Origin: Geminicoccaceae bacterium
GTDB lineage: Bacteria > Pseudomonadota > Alphaproteobacteria > Geminicoccales > Geminicoccaceae
NCBI GenBank assembly: GCA_020638495.1
Contig: JACKIN010000002.1
Span: 186,001 to 250,000, forward strand
Direction: 5' to 3'
Length of the DNA: 64,000 bases
The stretch's first letter is position 1, and the number at the start of each line of letters is the position of its first letter. Below, piece by piece: positions 8,189 to 16,903 of this stretch. The notes beneath the pieces were generated by a model, which saw only the letters and a list, made by a program, of their open reading frames with translations, made no database searches and had not been told where the DNA came from. The position numbers and the translations under genes were made by a program.

Positions 8189-9367
8189 TCAGCGGGCGAG
8201 CGGCTCGGTGCCAAGGCTGAGAATCGCCAGATAGGCCGGATAGACGAAGACGCGGCGGCGCTGGCGGCCAGTGACCTCGCGCACGATGCCGAGCTCTTCC
8301 AGATGCCTGATCGACTTGCCGATCGTCGGCGTCGAGATGCCGAGCCTAGCCGCGGCGTCCTGGATGACGACAATGGGCTTTTGCTGGAGCTGCTGGTGCA
8401 CGCGCAGCGCCGATGCCGCCGGCCGGCCGAGCTGCTCGATGCGCTGTCTGTCGGTCTCGAAGAGGTTGAGTATCTGGCGTGCCGTCTCGGCCGCCTGTTT
8501 CGACGTCTCGGCGACGCCGGCCAGGAAGAAGTCGAGCCAGGCTTCCCAGTCGCCTCTTTCGCGCACGCGCTGCAGGAGCTCGTAATATTCCTTGCGGTGC
8601 GTCTTGAAGTACAGGCTGAGATAGAGGATCGGCTCTTTCAGAATGCCCTCCGCGATGAGCATGAGGGTGATCAGCAACCGCCCAAGTCGCCCGTTGCCGT
8701 CCAGGAAGGGGTGGATCGTCTCGAACTGCACGTGCGCGAGCCCGGCCCGGATCACGACCGGCAAGGCCGGTTTTTCGGCATGAATGAACTTCTCCAGGTC
8801 CGACATGAGGTCCGGCACGCGCTCGAAGGGTGGAGGCACGAAGTGGGCAGTGCCGGGTCGTGTGCCGCCGATCCAGTTCTGCGAGCGGCGGAGCTCGCCC
8901 GGCTGTTGTGTGGCGCCGCGACCCTTGGCGAGCAGAATGCCGTGCATCTCGCGGATCAGACGGGTCGAGATCGGCATTCCTTCCGCCAGACGGTCGATGC
9001 CGCGATTCATGGCCGCGACGTAGCTCGAGACCTCCACGACATCGTCCAGGGGTGCGCCGGGCGTCTCGTCGAGCTCGAAGAGCAGGAGATCGGAGAGCGA
9101 GGACTGGGTGCCCTCGATCTGCGACGAGAGCAGGGCTTCCTTTCGGACATAGGTGTAGAGGAAGAGGGAGGCATCGGGCAGAATGGTGGATACGCCATCG
9201 AGCCGCCCGAGCGCTTGGCTCGCGGTCTCGAACGCTCTGTACAGGCCCTCCATTGCCAGGGGCGGAACGGGTGGCAACGGCGGCGGGATGAAGGCGCTGA
9301 GGGGCTCACCCGCCGTGGTGGTCGTCTGCCACTGACCGAGACGGCGGGGATCGGGTGAGGCCGACAT
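8189..9367 (-). CDS. Fic family protein with C-terminal winged-helix domain
   Basis: 392 aa from ATG 9367, preceded by AAGGAAAGGA, which also forms part of a repeat. The Fic core carries the catalytic HPFLDGNGRLGR (His219 to Arg230), so AMP-transferase or related nucleotidyl transfer to a target hydroxyl is expected. A class II-like inhibitory motif, S-x3-E-G (Ser81 to Gly86), is present upstream, so activity is probably self-inhibited. Residues ~325-380 look like a winged helix (RLGISTPTIGKSIRHLEELG). Three copies of an 8 bp sequence lie in the promoter region, suggesting autoregulation by this HTH. It converges on the ABC ATPase gene (10 bp gap). Target unknown. Confidence 0.9.
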   Translation of the reverse strand: MSASPDPRRLGQWQTTTTAGEPLSAFIPPPLPPVPPLAMEGLYRAFETASQALGRLDGVSTILPDASLFLYTYVRKEALLSSQIEGTQSSLSDLLLFELDETPGAPLDDVVEVSSYVAAMNRGIDRLAEGMPISTRLIREMHGILLAKGRGATQQPGELRRSQNWIGGTRPGTAHFVPPPFERVPDLMSDLEKFIHAEKPALPVVIRAGLAHVQFETIHPFLDGNGRLGRLLITLMLIAEGILKEPILYLSLYFKTHRKEYYELLQRVRERGDWEAWLDFFLAGVAETSKQAAETARQILNLFETDRQRIEQLGRPAASALRVHQQLQQKPIVVIQDAAARLGISTPTIGKSIRHLEELGIVREVTGRQRRRVFVYPAYLAILSLGTEPLAR

Positions 9368-9380
9368 CGTAGCGAAAGGT

Positions 9381-9429
9381 TCCTTTCCTTGCCTCGATGC
9401 TTGGGAAAGGAAAGTGGCATATCCTTTCC
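9381..9429. promoter_or_regulatory. Operator-like repeats upstream of the Fic gene
   Basis: TCCTTTCC occurs at 9381-9388 and 9422-9429, and its complement GGAAAGGA at 9404-9411. The last two form an inverted repeat with a 10 bp gap. The copy nearest the gene supplies the ribosome binding site on the minus strand. The layout suggests an operator for the Fic protein's own winged helix. Inference only. Confidence 0.55.
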
Positions 9430-9721
9430 TTAAGGTCGAGCCAATGAATGGAAGGGCAACGGCATTGCACCTTCGGCACGACGCGATCAACCGGGCCTCA
9501 GGGAATTCCTTTGACTTCTGCACTGCAGCATGCGCTTATGTGGCCACCGGATATCGGTCCTGTGGCTCCAGCCGCGTGAAGAGTGTTCGTCACTCTATCT
9601 GTTGAGCCCCCTGATAATTCCTCCGGCCGCCCAGATACGCGGGGTGCGCCATCGCCAATCCGGCCGTTGCATTCGTCGCCCCTTGGGCACGCCGCTCGCG
9701 GTCCTCCTCGAAAGTGATCTC

Positions 9722-10945
9722 TTGACTCAGTTTGCTGATTTCGGCCTCGCCGAATCCCTTCTTCGTGCCCTCCAGAGCGAAGGCTACACTTCTCCCACCC
9801 CGATCCAGACCAAGGCCGTGATGCCCGTGATGGAGGGCCGTGACCTCCTCGGCATCGCCCAGACCGGCACCGGCAAGACCGCGGCCTTCGCGCTGCCGAT
9901 CCTGCATCGGCTCTTCATCACCGACAAGAAGCCCCTGCAGCCGCGCGCCGTGCGCACGCTGGTGCTGGCCCCGACCCGTGAGCTCGCGGCGCAGATCGCC
10001 GCCAGCTTCGAGACCTATGGCCGGCATCTGCGGCCCGCTGTCACCGTCGTCGTCGGCGGCGTCAAGCACAACCCCCAGGTCCGCGCCCTCGCACGCGGCG
10101 TCGACGTGCTCGTCGCCACGCCGGGCCGGCTGCTCGACCATCTGCAGGGCGGCACGGTCCGTCTCGACCAGACCGAGATCGTCGTCCTCGACGAGGCCGA
10201 CCACATGCTCGACCTCGGCTTCCTCGTCCCCATCCGCCGCATCCTGGCGAAGCTGCCGAAGCGCCGCCAGACGCTGTTCTTCTCGGCCACCATGCCGAAG
10301 GACATCGGCGAGCTCGCCCGCGACATGCTGAGCGAGCCCATCGAGGTCAGCGTCGCCCCGGTCGCGACCACCGTCGAGCGGGTCGACCAGTCGGTCTATC
10401 TGATCGACGCGGCGGACAAGCGAACACTCCTGGCCGAGCTCCTGGCGAAGCCCGAGTTCAGCCGGGCGCTGGTCTTCACCCGGACCAAGCACGGCGCCGA
10501 CAAGGTCGCCCGCCACCTCGAGGCGGCCGGCATCCCGGCTGCCGCGATCCACGGCAACAAGTCGCAGAGCCAGCGCGAGCGGGCGCTCGCCGCCTTCAAG
10601 TCCGGACGCTCGCGCATCCTGGTCGCGACCGACATCGCGGCGCGCGGCATCGACGTCGACGCCGTCAGCCACGTCGTCAATTTCGAGCTGCCCGACGTGC
10701 CCGAGGCTTATGTCCACCGCATCGGCCGCACCGCCCGTGCCGGGGCCGAGGGCGTCGCCATCTCGTTCTGCGACGCCGCCGAGCGGCGCAACCTGCGCGA
10801 CATCGAGCGGCTGACCCGGCAGACCCTGCCGGTCATCGACCGCCGCCGGCCGGGCAGCGCCAACCGAACGCCGGCCCCGGCCGAGCGTGGCCGGCCGCAG
10901 CGCCCGCAGCAGCAGCGCCGCAGCCCCTCCCGCCGCGCCGCCTGA
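9722..10945 (+). CDS. DEAD-box ATP-dependent RNA helicase
   Basis: 407 aa if started at TTG 9722 (MTQFADFGLAESLLRAL), which places the Q motif where the family has it. The frame is open from an ATG at 9530, but those 64 residues are not helicase-like. All motifs are present: I AQTGTGKT, Ia PTRELA, Ib TPGR, II DEAD, III SAT, V TDIAARGID, VI HRIGRTARAG. The tail is basic and Arg/Pro-rich (about residues 375-407), as in RhlE-type helicases involved in ribosome assembly and cold adaptation. A factor-independent terminator follows at 10970. It is divergent from the Fic gene across a 354 bp gap. Confidence 0.93.
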   Translation: MTQFADFGLAESLLRALQSEGYTSPTPIQTKAVMPVMEGRDLLGIAQTGTGKTAAFALPILHRLFITDKKPLQPRAVRTLVLAPTRELAAQIAASFETYGRHLRPAVTVVVGGVKHNPQVRALARGVDVLVATPGRLLDHLQGGTVRLDQTEIVVLDEADHMLDLGFLVPIRRILAKLPKRRQTLFFSATMPKDIGELARDMLSEPIEVSVAPVATTVERVDQSVYLIDAADKRTLLAELLAKPEFSRALVFTRTKHGADKVARHLEAAGIPAAAIHGNKSQSQRERALAAFKSGRSRILVATDIAARGIDVDAVSHVVNFELPDVPEAYVHRIGRTARAGAEGVAISFCDAAERRNLRDIERLTRQTLPVIDRRRPGSANRTPAPAERGRPQRPQQQRRSPSRRAA

Positions 10946-10969
10946 ACGGCACGACCGACACAGACCAAA

Positions 10970-10991
10970 ACGCCCGGCTCCGGCCGGGCGT
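10970..10991 (+). terminator. Terminator hairpin after the DEAD-box helicase
   Basis: ACGCCCGGC (10970-10978) pairs perfectly with GCCGGGCGT (10983-10991) around a TCCG tetraloop, 24 bp after the helicase stop. The U tract is weak (CTTGCGTT), so termination may be partial. Confidence 0.7.
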
Positions 10992-11087
10992 CTTGCGTTC
11001 CGGCCCATGCTTGACGCCGGCGCGTCGGCGGGCGCAAGTGCCCGTCATCGAGCTGTCACGGGACAGTCGCCAATCGGGTGACGCCGC

Positions 11088-11927
11088 TTGAGCCCTCTCG
11101 TCTTTGCCGTGGTGTTGCTGGCGGCGGTCCTCCATGCGAGCTGGAACGCGCTCGTCAAGTCGGGTGGCGACCCCTATCTCCGGCTGGCCATCGTCAATCT
11201 CACCCACACCGTGGCCGTCCTGCCGCTGCTGCCGTTCGTGCCCCTGCCGGACGCGGCCGCCTGGCCCTGGCTGCTCGGCTCGGTCTTCACCCATCTCGCC
11301 TATTACCTGTTCCTCGCCGCCGGCTATCGGGTCGGCGATCTGAGCCAAATCTATCCCATTGCCCGGGGTGTGGCGCCGCCGCTCGTGGCGCTGGGCGCGC
11401 TCCTCGTCGCCGGCGAGGTGCTGAGCCCGACCGGCAGCTTCGCGATCGCCCTGGTCTGCCTCGGCATCTGGTGGGTGGCCGGCGGTGGCCCCACAAACCG
11501 GCGGCCGCTGCTGCTGGCGCTGGGCACCGGCGGGACCATCGCCGCCTATACCGTGTGCGACGGCATGGGTGGGCGAGCCAGCGGCGACGTGCTGGCCTAT
11601 ATCGTCTGGCTCTTCTTCCTCGACGGCTGGCCCTTCGCGCTGCTCGTGGGGCTGCGCCGCGGCCGGCATCTGGCGCGGACCCTGCCCCAGGCCTGGAAAC
11701 CGGCGGTAGGCGGCGGGCTGATGTCGATCTGCGCCTACGGGCTGGTCATCTGGGCGATGAGCATCGCCCCCATGGCCTATGTCTCCGCCTTGCGCGAGAC
11801 CAGCGTGCTCCTCGCCGCCGGCATCGGCGCCTTCCTGCTCGGCGAGCCCTTCGGCCGGCGCCGCATGCTCGCCGCCGGTGTCGTCGTCATCGGCGTCGTC
11901 CTGCTGCAGATCAGCCGCCAGGGCTGA
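11088..11927 (+). CDS. EamA/DMT-family membrane transporter
   Basis: 279 aa, almost wholly hydrophobic, with about ten predicted spans and the two-repeat plan of the drug/metabolite transporter superfamily. The N-terminal repeat starts LVFAVVLLAAVLHASWNAL; the tail repeat includes ETSVLLAAGIGAFLLGEPFG, the EamA signature. Translation appears to start at TTG 11088 (MSPLVFAV); no in-frame ATG precedes the first span. Members export amino acids, sugars or drugs; the substrate is not predictable here. It stands alone between the helicase terminator and a convergent small gene. Confidence 0.85.
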   Translation: MSPLVFAVVLLAAVLHASWNALVKSGGDPYLRLAIVNLTHTVAVLPLLPFVPLPDAAAWPWLLGSVFTHLAYYLFLAAGYRVGDLSQIYPIARGVAPPLVALGALLVAGEVLSPTGSFAIALVCLGIWWVAGGGPTNRRPLLLALGTGGTIAAYTVCDGMGGRASGDVLAYIVWLFFLDGWPFALLVGLRRGRHLARTLPQAWKPAVGGGLMSICAYGLVIWAMSIAPMAYVSALRETSVLLAAGIGAFLLGEPFGRRRMLAAGVVVIGVVLLQISRQG

Positions 11928-11945
11928 AGCCCGGCATCGTGCCGG

Positions 11946-12290
11946 TCAGTGATCAGAGCGGTGCAGGATCGCCTCGGCGACGCCCGTCTCGTAGCTCATG
12001 GCGGCAGCGGTCAGGGCGGGGCGGCCGTCGGGGGCCATGGCGATCAGGCCCTTGCGCCGCAGAGCACCGAACACCCCCGGATTGCCCAGCCCCGTCGCAT
12101 CCTTCGCCCGCACCACGGCGGACCCGACATGGAAATGGTCGCCATGCGCATGTGGCAGCCGGTTGAGCGCCACGCTGCCATCCGCCAGCTCCTCGCTGAC
12201 GTCGCCGCCGCTGCGCGCCACCTCCTGCAGGATGGCCAGCGTCTTCAACTGCAGGGCGTTCAGCTTCGAGGGGTTGGCGCGGCTCGACAT
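11946..12290 (-). CDS. Small conserved hypothetical protein
   Basis: 114 aa. I recognise it only as a family of short alphaproteobacterial proteins starting LNALQLKTLAILQEVAR. The N-terminal half looks like a helical wing-type fold, and the middle is His-rich (LPHAHGDHFHVGSAVV), which might bind metal. The later ALRRKGLIAMAPDGRPALTA resembles the end of a winged helix (a short basic helix, then a beta pair). No signal peptide or membrane span. It is convergent with the DMT transporter gene and lies ~100 bp downstream of the SDR gene on the same strand. Function unknown; small DNA-binding protein is a possibility. Confidence 0.7.
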   Translation of the reverse strand: MSSRANPSKLNALQLKTLAILQEVARSGGDVSEELADGSVALNRLPHAHGDHFHVGSAVVRAKDATGLGNPGVFGALRRKGLIAMAPDGRPALTAAAMSYETGVAEAILHRSDH

Positions 12291-12386
12291 GGCGGAGCTC
12301 CGGCAAGGGCGGGATCGACAGGCACCCCTACATCGCCGCCCGGCAGGCGCACGTCCAGATCAAACGGCGGTGCAGCCGATTCGGCC

Positions 12387-13154
12387 TCAGAACCGCGACA
12401 GGGTCAGCCCGCCGTCGACGGCGATCGGCTGGCCGGCCGTGTAGGGCAGCTCGCCGGCGGCACAGGCCACGACCGCCTTCGCCACCTCCTCGGGCTCGCC
12501 CCAGCGCGGCATCGGCGTGCCGTCCGCGGCGAAGAAGGCGTCATAGCGTTCCCTCGAAGGTGCGGTCATCTCGGTCCGGATGATGCCCGGGCGGATCTCG
12601 TAGACGCCGATGCCCAAGGGGGCCAGGCGCAGCGCGAAGAGCTTCGTCACCATGGCGAGCCCGGCCTTGGAGACGCAGTATTCCCCGCGGTTGAGCGAGG
12701 CCGCGGTGGCATTGGACGAGCTGACGATGACGATCGAGCGATGCACAGGTGACGGTGCCTGCTCGATCAGGCGCCTGGCGAAGGCCTGGGTCAGGAAGAA
12801 CGTGCCGCGCGTGTTGACCCGCTGGCACCTGTCCCAGCTTTCCGGCGTGAGCTCCAGGAGATCGCCGCGCTGCAGGACCGACACCCCGGCATTGTCGACC
12901 AGGCAGGCCACGGGGCCGAAGGCGAAGGCCGCATCGAGCAGGCCGGCGTGGCTCTCGAGGTCGCCGATGTCGGCAAGGGCGGCGACCGCCTGCGCACCGG
13001 CCGCCCGCACCGCCTCGGCCGTGGCCTCGAGCTCGGCGCCCGGCTCGAGATCGTTGAGCACGAGATCGAAGCCGCGGCCGGCGAGGCCGAGGGCGATGGC
13101 CCGGCCGATGCCCCGCCGGGCGCCGGTGACGATGGCGACGGGACGTTCCGACAT
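12387..13154 (-). CDS. Short-chain dehydrogenase/reductase (FabG-like 3-ketoacyl reductase family)
   Basis: 255 aa classical SDR. NAD(P)-binding TGARRGIGRAIA is at residues ~10-21, DNAGVSV near residue 88, catalytic Ser in VIVSSSNATAAS and the YCVSK catalytic pair near residues 158-162. The Pro-Gly segment IRPGIIRTEMT and C-terminal GQPIAVDGGLTLSRF are family hallmarks. Annotated relatives are '3-ketoacyl-ACP reductase', but many act on sugars or other alcohols; there are no fatty acid genes nearby. It precedes the small hypothetical gene on the same strand and follows the TSUP permease gene by 46 bp, so a loose operon of permease-SDR is possible. Confidence 0.88.
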   Translation of the reverse strand: MSERPVAIVTGARRGIGRAIALGLAGRGFDLVLNDLEPGAELEATAEAVRAAGAQAVAALADIGDLESHAGLLDAAFAFGPVACLVDNAGVSVLQRGDLLELTPESWDRCQRVNTRGTFFLTQAFARRLIEQAPSPVHRSIVIVSSSNATAASLNRGEYCVSKAGLAMVTKLFALRLAPLGIGVYEIRPGIIRTEMTAPSRERYDAFFAADGTPMPRWGEPEEVAKAVVACAAGELPYTAGQPIAVDGGLTLSRF

Positions 13155-13200
13155 GACTGGCCTCCTCGATGGTGAAAGGGGTGGCCGGCTGGGCGGCCGG

Positions 13201-13932
13201 TCAATGCAGGGCGGTGATCGACTGCGTGACCAGAATGCCGCCCGAGATCAAGAGCAGGATCAGGACGATCCGCTTGAAGAGCGCCTCGCCGGCGGCCGAG
13301 TACAGCCTGAGGCCGATCCAGGTGCCGAGCACGGTCACCGGCAGGCACCAGGCGACCGCGCGGACGACCGAGCCGTCGATCTGCCCGGCCAGCAGCATGC
13401 CGAGACCGGCGAGCGCCAAGATGATCAGGTTGAAGGGCTGGTAGGTCATGCGCTGGCGGGTGCTGGGCCCGCCGCGCAGCTGCAGCCAGATCAGAGGCAG
13501 CGGCCCGGAAAGGCCGGCGAAGCCGCCGAGGAAGCCGCCGCCGCCGCCGATCGCCATGTCGGCCCGCCAGCCGCCCCAGGTGCCGACGGACCAGTTGCGG
13601 ATGGCGCTGAGCTGCACGAGGGCGTAGGCGACGAGAAAAATGCCGACCGTGACCCGGAGCAGGGACGCCGAGGCGACCTGCAGCGCCATGATGCCGAAGG
13701 GCAGGCCCAGCACACCGCCCGCGAGATAGGGTGAGACGCCGCGCCAGTCGAAGGACTGGCGCAGGCGGTGGAGCGCCATGAGCTGGGCGATGACCGAGGT
13801 GAACACGATCATCGGTGGCACGCTGGTCGCCGGCAGGGCCACGAACCAGAAGCCGGACGCGACGAGGCCGGTGCCGAAGCCGGCGAAGCCGCTGACGAAA
13901 CCGGCAATGAGGGCGCCGCCGAGCAGCAGCAC
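13201..13932 (-). CDS. Sulfite exporter TauE/SafE family (TSUP) permease
   Basis: 243 aa from GTG 13932, with about seven to eight spans. The N-terminal LIAGFVSGFAGFGTGLVASGF and the second-half GGGGGFLGGFAGLSGPLPL are the paired glycine-rich repeats of the TSUP family, which moves sulfur-containing anions or organic acids. The start is doubtful: an ATT codon at 13957-13959 on this strand would add FELEAFNL, matching the usual N-terminus of homologues, and has GAGG 8 bp upstream, whereas the GTG has no clear ribosome site. It lies just upstream of the SDR gene in the same direction. Confidence 0.85.
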   Translation of the reverse strand: MLLLGGALIAGFVSGFAGFGTGLVASGFWFVALPATSVPPMIVFTSVIAQLMALHRLRQSFDWRGVSPYLAGGVLGLPFGIMALQVASASLLRVTVGIFLVAYALVQLSAIRNWSVGTWGGWRADMAIGGGGGFLGGFAGLSGPLPLIWLQLRGGPSTRQRMTYQPFNLIILALAGLGMLLAGQIDGSVVRAVAWCLPVTVLGTWIGLRLYSAAGEALFKRIVLILLLISGGILVTQSITALH

Positions 13933-14127
13933 CAGATTGAACGCCTCGAGCTCGAAAATGCGCGCACCTCGGAGAAAACCCGTCCCCGAATAGCCGGCTC
14001 GGCGAGCTTCACCCAGCCTTTTCGACGACGCCCGCCCTGGCAGGGTGGCGTGTTGACCAGCACCTCGTCATCCGGTTCCCTGCCCCTGGCGGCACAGGCC
14101 GCCTGCCCCCTCGGAGGAGCTCCTGCG

Positions 14128-14475
14128 ATGTCATCCAACACGGGCACGGACGAGACCCTGAAGGCACGGACCCGGCTCGAGGCCGAGCTCGCCGAGCTGC
14201 GCGCGACCTCGGTGGCGACCGCCAGTGATCGCCGGCCGGTCGAGCTCGACCAGGCCTCGGTCGGCCGGCTGTCCAGGATGGATGCCATGCAGATCCAGGC
14301 CATGGCCCATGCCGCGGATCGCCAGCGCCAGCAGCGCATCCGTCGGGTGGAGGCAGCGCTCGAGCGCCTGGCCGACGGCGACTATGGCTGGTGCGTGCGC
14401 TGTGGCGAGGCGATCGCGTCAGGTCGGCTCGAGGCCGATCCCGCGGTGCCCACCTGCCTCGCCTGCGCCGTCTGA
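14128..14475 (+). CDS. DksA/TraR-type zinc finger protein
   Basis: 115 aa from ATG 14128, with GGAGGA upstream. Residues ~5-85 form a charged helical region (ALERLADGDYGWC leads into the finger), and the C-terminal zinc finger is CVRCGE then CLAC, about 20 residues apart. This is shorter than classical DksA (about 150 aa) and resembles the TraR/YbiI group. In DksA the coiled-coil tip enters the RNA polymerase secondary channel with acidic residues; the equivalent tip here is not obvious, so a true DksA role is uncertain. It converges with the following membrane protein gene (57 bp tail overlap). Confidence 0.85.
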   Translation: MSSNTGTDETLKARTRLEAELAELRATSVATASDRRPVELDQASVGRLSRMDAMQIQAMAHAADRQRQQRIRRVEAALERLADGDYGWCVRCGEAIASGRLEADPAVPTCLACAV

Positions 14476-15048
14476 GCGACTCTGTCCGGCTACAGTTCGC
14501 CGAAGCGGCACGAGAGAACGCATTGCGTGCCGGGCCAGCAGCAGCAGGCAGGCGGCGAAGGTCGCAGCTTCCACGAGCGCCTCGACCGCTGGCAGGCGGA
14601 CCTGACCGAGCATGCCCGCGAGGTCCAGCCCGACCGACAGGGCGCCGCCCACGACCAGGGTCACAACGAAGCGCTGCGCCAGCCGCCGCTCGTGGCGATC
14701 GTGCGGTGCATGCAGCGCCACCAGGATGGCGCCGAGCACCATGAGCGCGAGGGCCGCGAGGATCGCCAGCTTGGCGAGCTGGATCGCATTCAGCCCGGGC
14801 AGGGGCGAGGGGCCGATGACTCGGGCCAGTCCGGGAGCCAGCGCCAGATGCGCATCGCCCAGCGCCACCCAGACGAGAAGCGTCAGGGCGAACCCCAGAA
14901 CCAGCGGCACCGGCCGCGGGCAAATGATGTGCGGCACGGCCCCCGGCCCTGGCGCCGTGAACGGCGCTGGCCGAGGTGCCGTGCACGTCCTGTGCGACAC
15001 CGAGCGTTTCCTCTTCCCCACGGGACGTTTTCGTCCTCGTCCGGACAT
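14419..15048 (-). CDS. Predicted multi-span membrane protein, unknown function
   Basis: 209 aa at maximum. The first ~45 residues from ATG 15048 are basic and low-complexity; an internal GTG at 14937 gives a 172 aa protein starting just before the first span and may be the real start. Hydrophobic stretches: LVLGFALTLLVWVALG, LAKLAILAALALMVLGAILV, FVVTLVVGGALSVGLDLAG and ALVEAATFAACLLLLA, so four spans. I do not recognise a family. The 3' end overlaps the zinc-finger gene by 57 bp in the opposite orientation, which is unusual but possible. The pattern of hydrophobic blocks argues it is real. Confidence 0.55.
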   Translation of the reverse strand: MSGRGRKRPVGKRKRSVSHRTCTAPRPAPFTAPGPGAVPHIICPRPVPLVLGFALTLLVWVALGDAHLALAPGLARVIGPSPLPGLNAIQLAKLAILAALALMVLGAILVALHAPHDRHERRLAQRFVVTLVVGGALSVGLDLAGMLGQVRLPAVEALVEAATFAACLLLLARHAMRSLVPLRRTVAGQSRSDGAGEAGGHRGIGLEPT

Positions 15049-15205
15049 CCTAAGCCGGCCGCCCTTAAAAAAGCCCTACAGCGGCGCACCGCCCCGCTGT
15101 CGCAAAACCGGGGTGGCGCGTCGCCGGCGACAAAGCCGGCCGGGCGCCGACGACCTATCTGCTGCCTGTAGTGGCGAGGACGGCCTCCGGCAGGGACATC
15201 CGACG

Positions 15206-15907
<702 letters not shown>

Positions 15908-15910
15908 AGC

Positions 15911-16693
15911 ATGCCGCCCGAGGCGCTCACCGTCATCGCCTGCGGGGCCCTCGCCCGCGAGATCACGCGGCTGATCGCTTTCAGCAAGCTGCACTGGGTG
16001 ACCCTGGCCTGCCTGCCGGCGACGCTGCACAACCGCCCGGAGCGGATTCCCGAGGCCGTGCGCGGCGCCATTCATCGCGCCCGCGAGCGGGGCGCGTCGC
16101 GGATCGTCGTCGCCTATGCCGATTGCGGCACGGGCGGCCTGCTCGACCAGGTGCTCGCCGAGGAAGGCGTCGTTCGCCTCGAGGGTGCCCACTGCTACGC
16201 CGCCTATGCCGGCCAGGAAGCCTTCGCCGCCCTCGCCGAAGCCGAGCCCGGCACCTTCTACCTCACCGATTTCCTCGCCCGCCAGTTCGACACGCTCGTG
16301 GTCGAGGGGCTCGGCCTCGATCGCCATCCCGAGCTCAGGGATGCCTATTTCGGCAACTACACGAGGCTCGTCCTTCTGGCCCAGAGCGACGACGCGGCGC
16401 TGACGGCGAAGGCCGAAGCCGCGGCCCGCAGGCTGGGCCTCGCCTTCGAGCGCGTCTTCACCGGCATGGGCGAGCTCGCCACCTTCGTCCAGGCCGCCGC
16501 CGACGGGACCATCCATGGCGCAACTGACCATTCTCTACTGGCGCGACATCCCGGCCCAGGTGATCGCCAGGGCGGGCCGCCGGACGGCCAAGCGCCAGCT
16601 CCCGGCGCGCTTCGAGCAGGCGATCGACCGGGCAGCGATGCAGGCGAAGCTCACCGGGACGGAAGCCTATCTCGAGCAGTGGCGGAAATCTGA
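15911..16693 (+). CDS. DUF1638 family protein, C-terminus run on
   Basis: 260 aa as an open frame, 3 bp after the corrinoid gene. The first ~200 residues are DUF1638: VIACGALAREI, IVVAYADCGTGGLLD, EGAHCYAAYAGQEAF and TDFLARQFDTLV, with three conserved cysteines (12, 76, 96) that could bind metal or a cofactor. Homologues stop near GMGELATFV. Here the frame lacks a stop there and continues about 60 residues through the next gene in another phase (179 bp overlap), giving a low-complexity tail. Either the native stop was lost or there is a sequencing error. The family travels with corrinoid methyltransferases; biochemical role unknown. Confidence 0.8.
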   Translation: MPPEALTVIACGALAREITRLIAFSKLHWVTLACLPATLHNRPERIPEAVRGAIHRARERGASRIVVAYADCGTGGLLDQVLAEEGVVRLEGAHCYAAYAGQEAFAALAEAEPGTFYLTDFLARQFDTLVVEGLGLDRHPELRDAYFGNYTRLVLLAQSDDAALTAKAEAAARRLGLAFERVFTGMGELATFVQAAADGTIHGATDHSLLARHPGPGDRQGGPPDGQAPAPGALRAGDRPGSDAGEAHRDGSLSRAVAEI

Positions 16694-16820
16694 CCCGACC
16701 GATTGCGGCGATGACCTCGAGGCGGCGGCCGAAGAGGCGGCGGCCGCGCTCGAAGCCGCCTTCACGCCAGAGCAATTGCGTGACTACGTCATGAATGGCG
16801 GCCACACTCCCCGGGCCTGA
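16515..16820 (+). CDS. Small 'virulence factor' family protein
   Basis: 101 aa, starting MAQLTILYWRDIPAQVI and containing AKRQLPARFEQAIDRAAM and DPTDCGDDLEAAAEEAAAALEAAF. I recognise the family labelled 'virulence factor' in databases; the label is historical and the constant association is with corrinoid methyltransfer genes rather than virulence. The fold appears to be a short beta strand plus helices; no signal or membrane segment. It is embedded in the cluster, with its start inside the run-on end of the DUF1638 frame. A chaperone or accessory role for the methyltransferase complex is inference. Confidence 0.8.
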   Translation: MAQLTILYWRDIPAQVIARAGRRTAKRQLPARFEQAIDRAAMQAKLTGTEAYLEQWRKSDPTDCGDDLEAAAEEAAAALEAAFTPEQLRDYVMNGGHTPRA

Positions 16821-16903
16821 AGCGGCTGCGCCTGGGAACCTCGATCACCGTCGGCCGGTTCCATCGACTGCGCTTCGCGACATGACAAGGGGGACACGGG
16901 CAC

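Noticed and set aside
15049..15205. Cobalamin riboswitch before the corrinoid protein
   Set aside because: No B12-box sequence; only a 7 bp hairpin (ACAGCGG/CCGCTGT) is visible.
16515..16820. Virulence function of the 'virulence factor' family gene
   Set aside because: The name is historical; position and company point to corrinoid methyltransfer.
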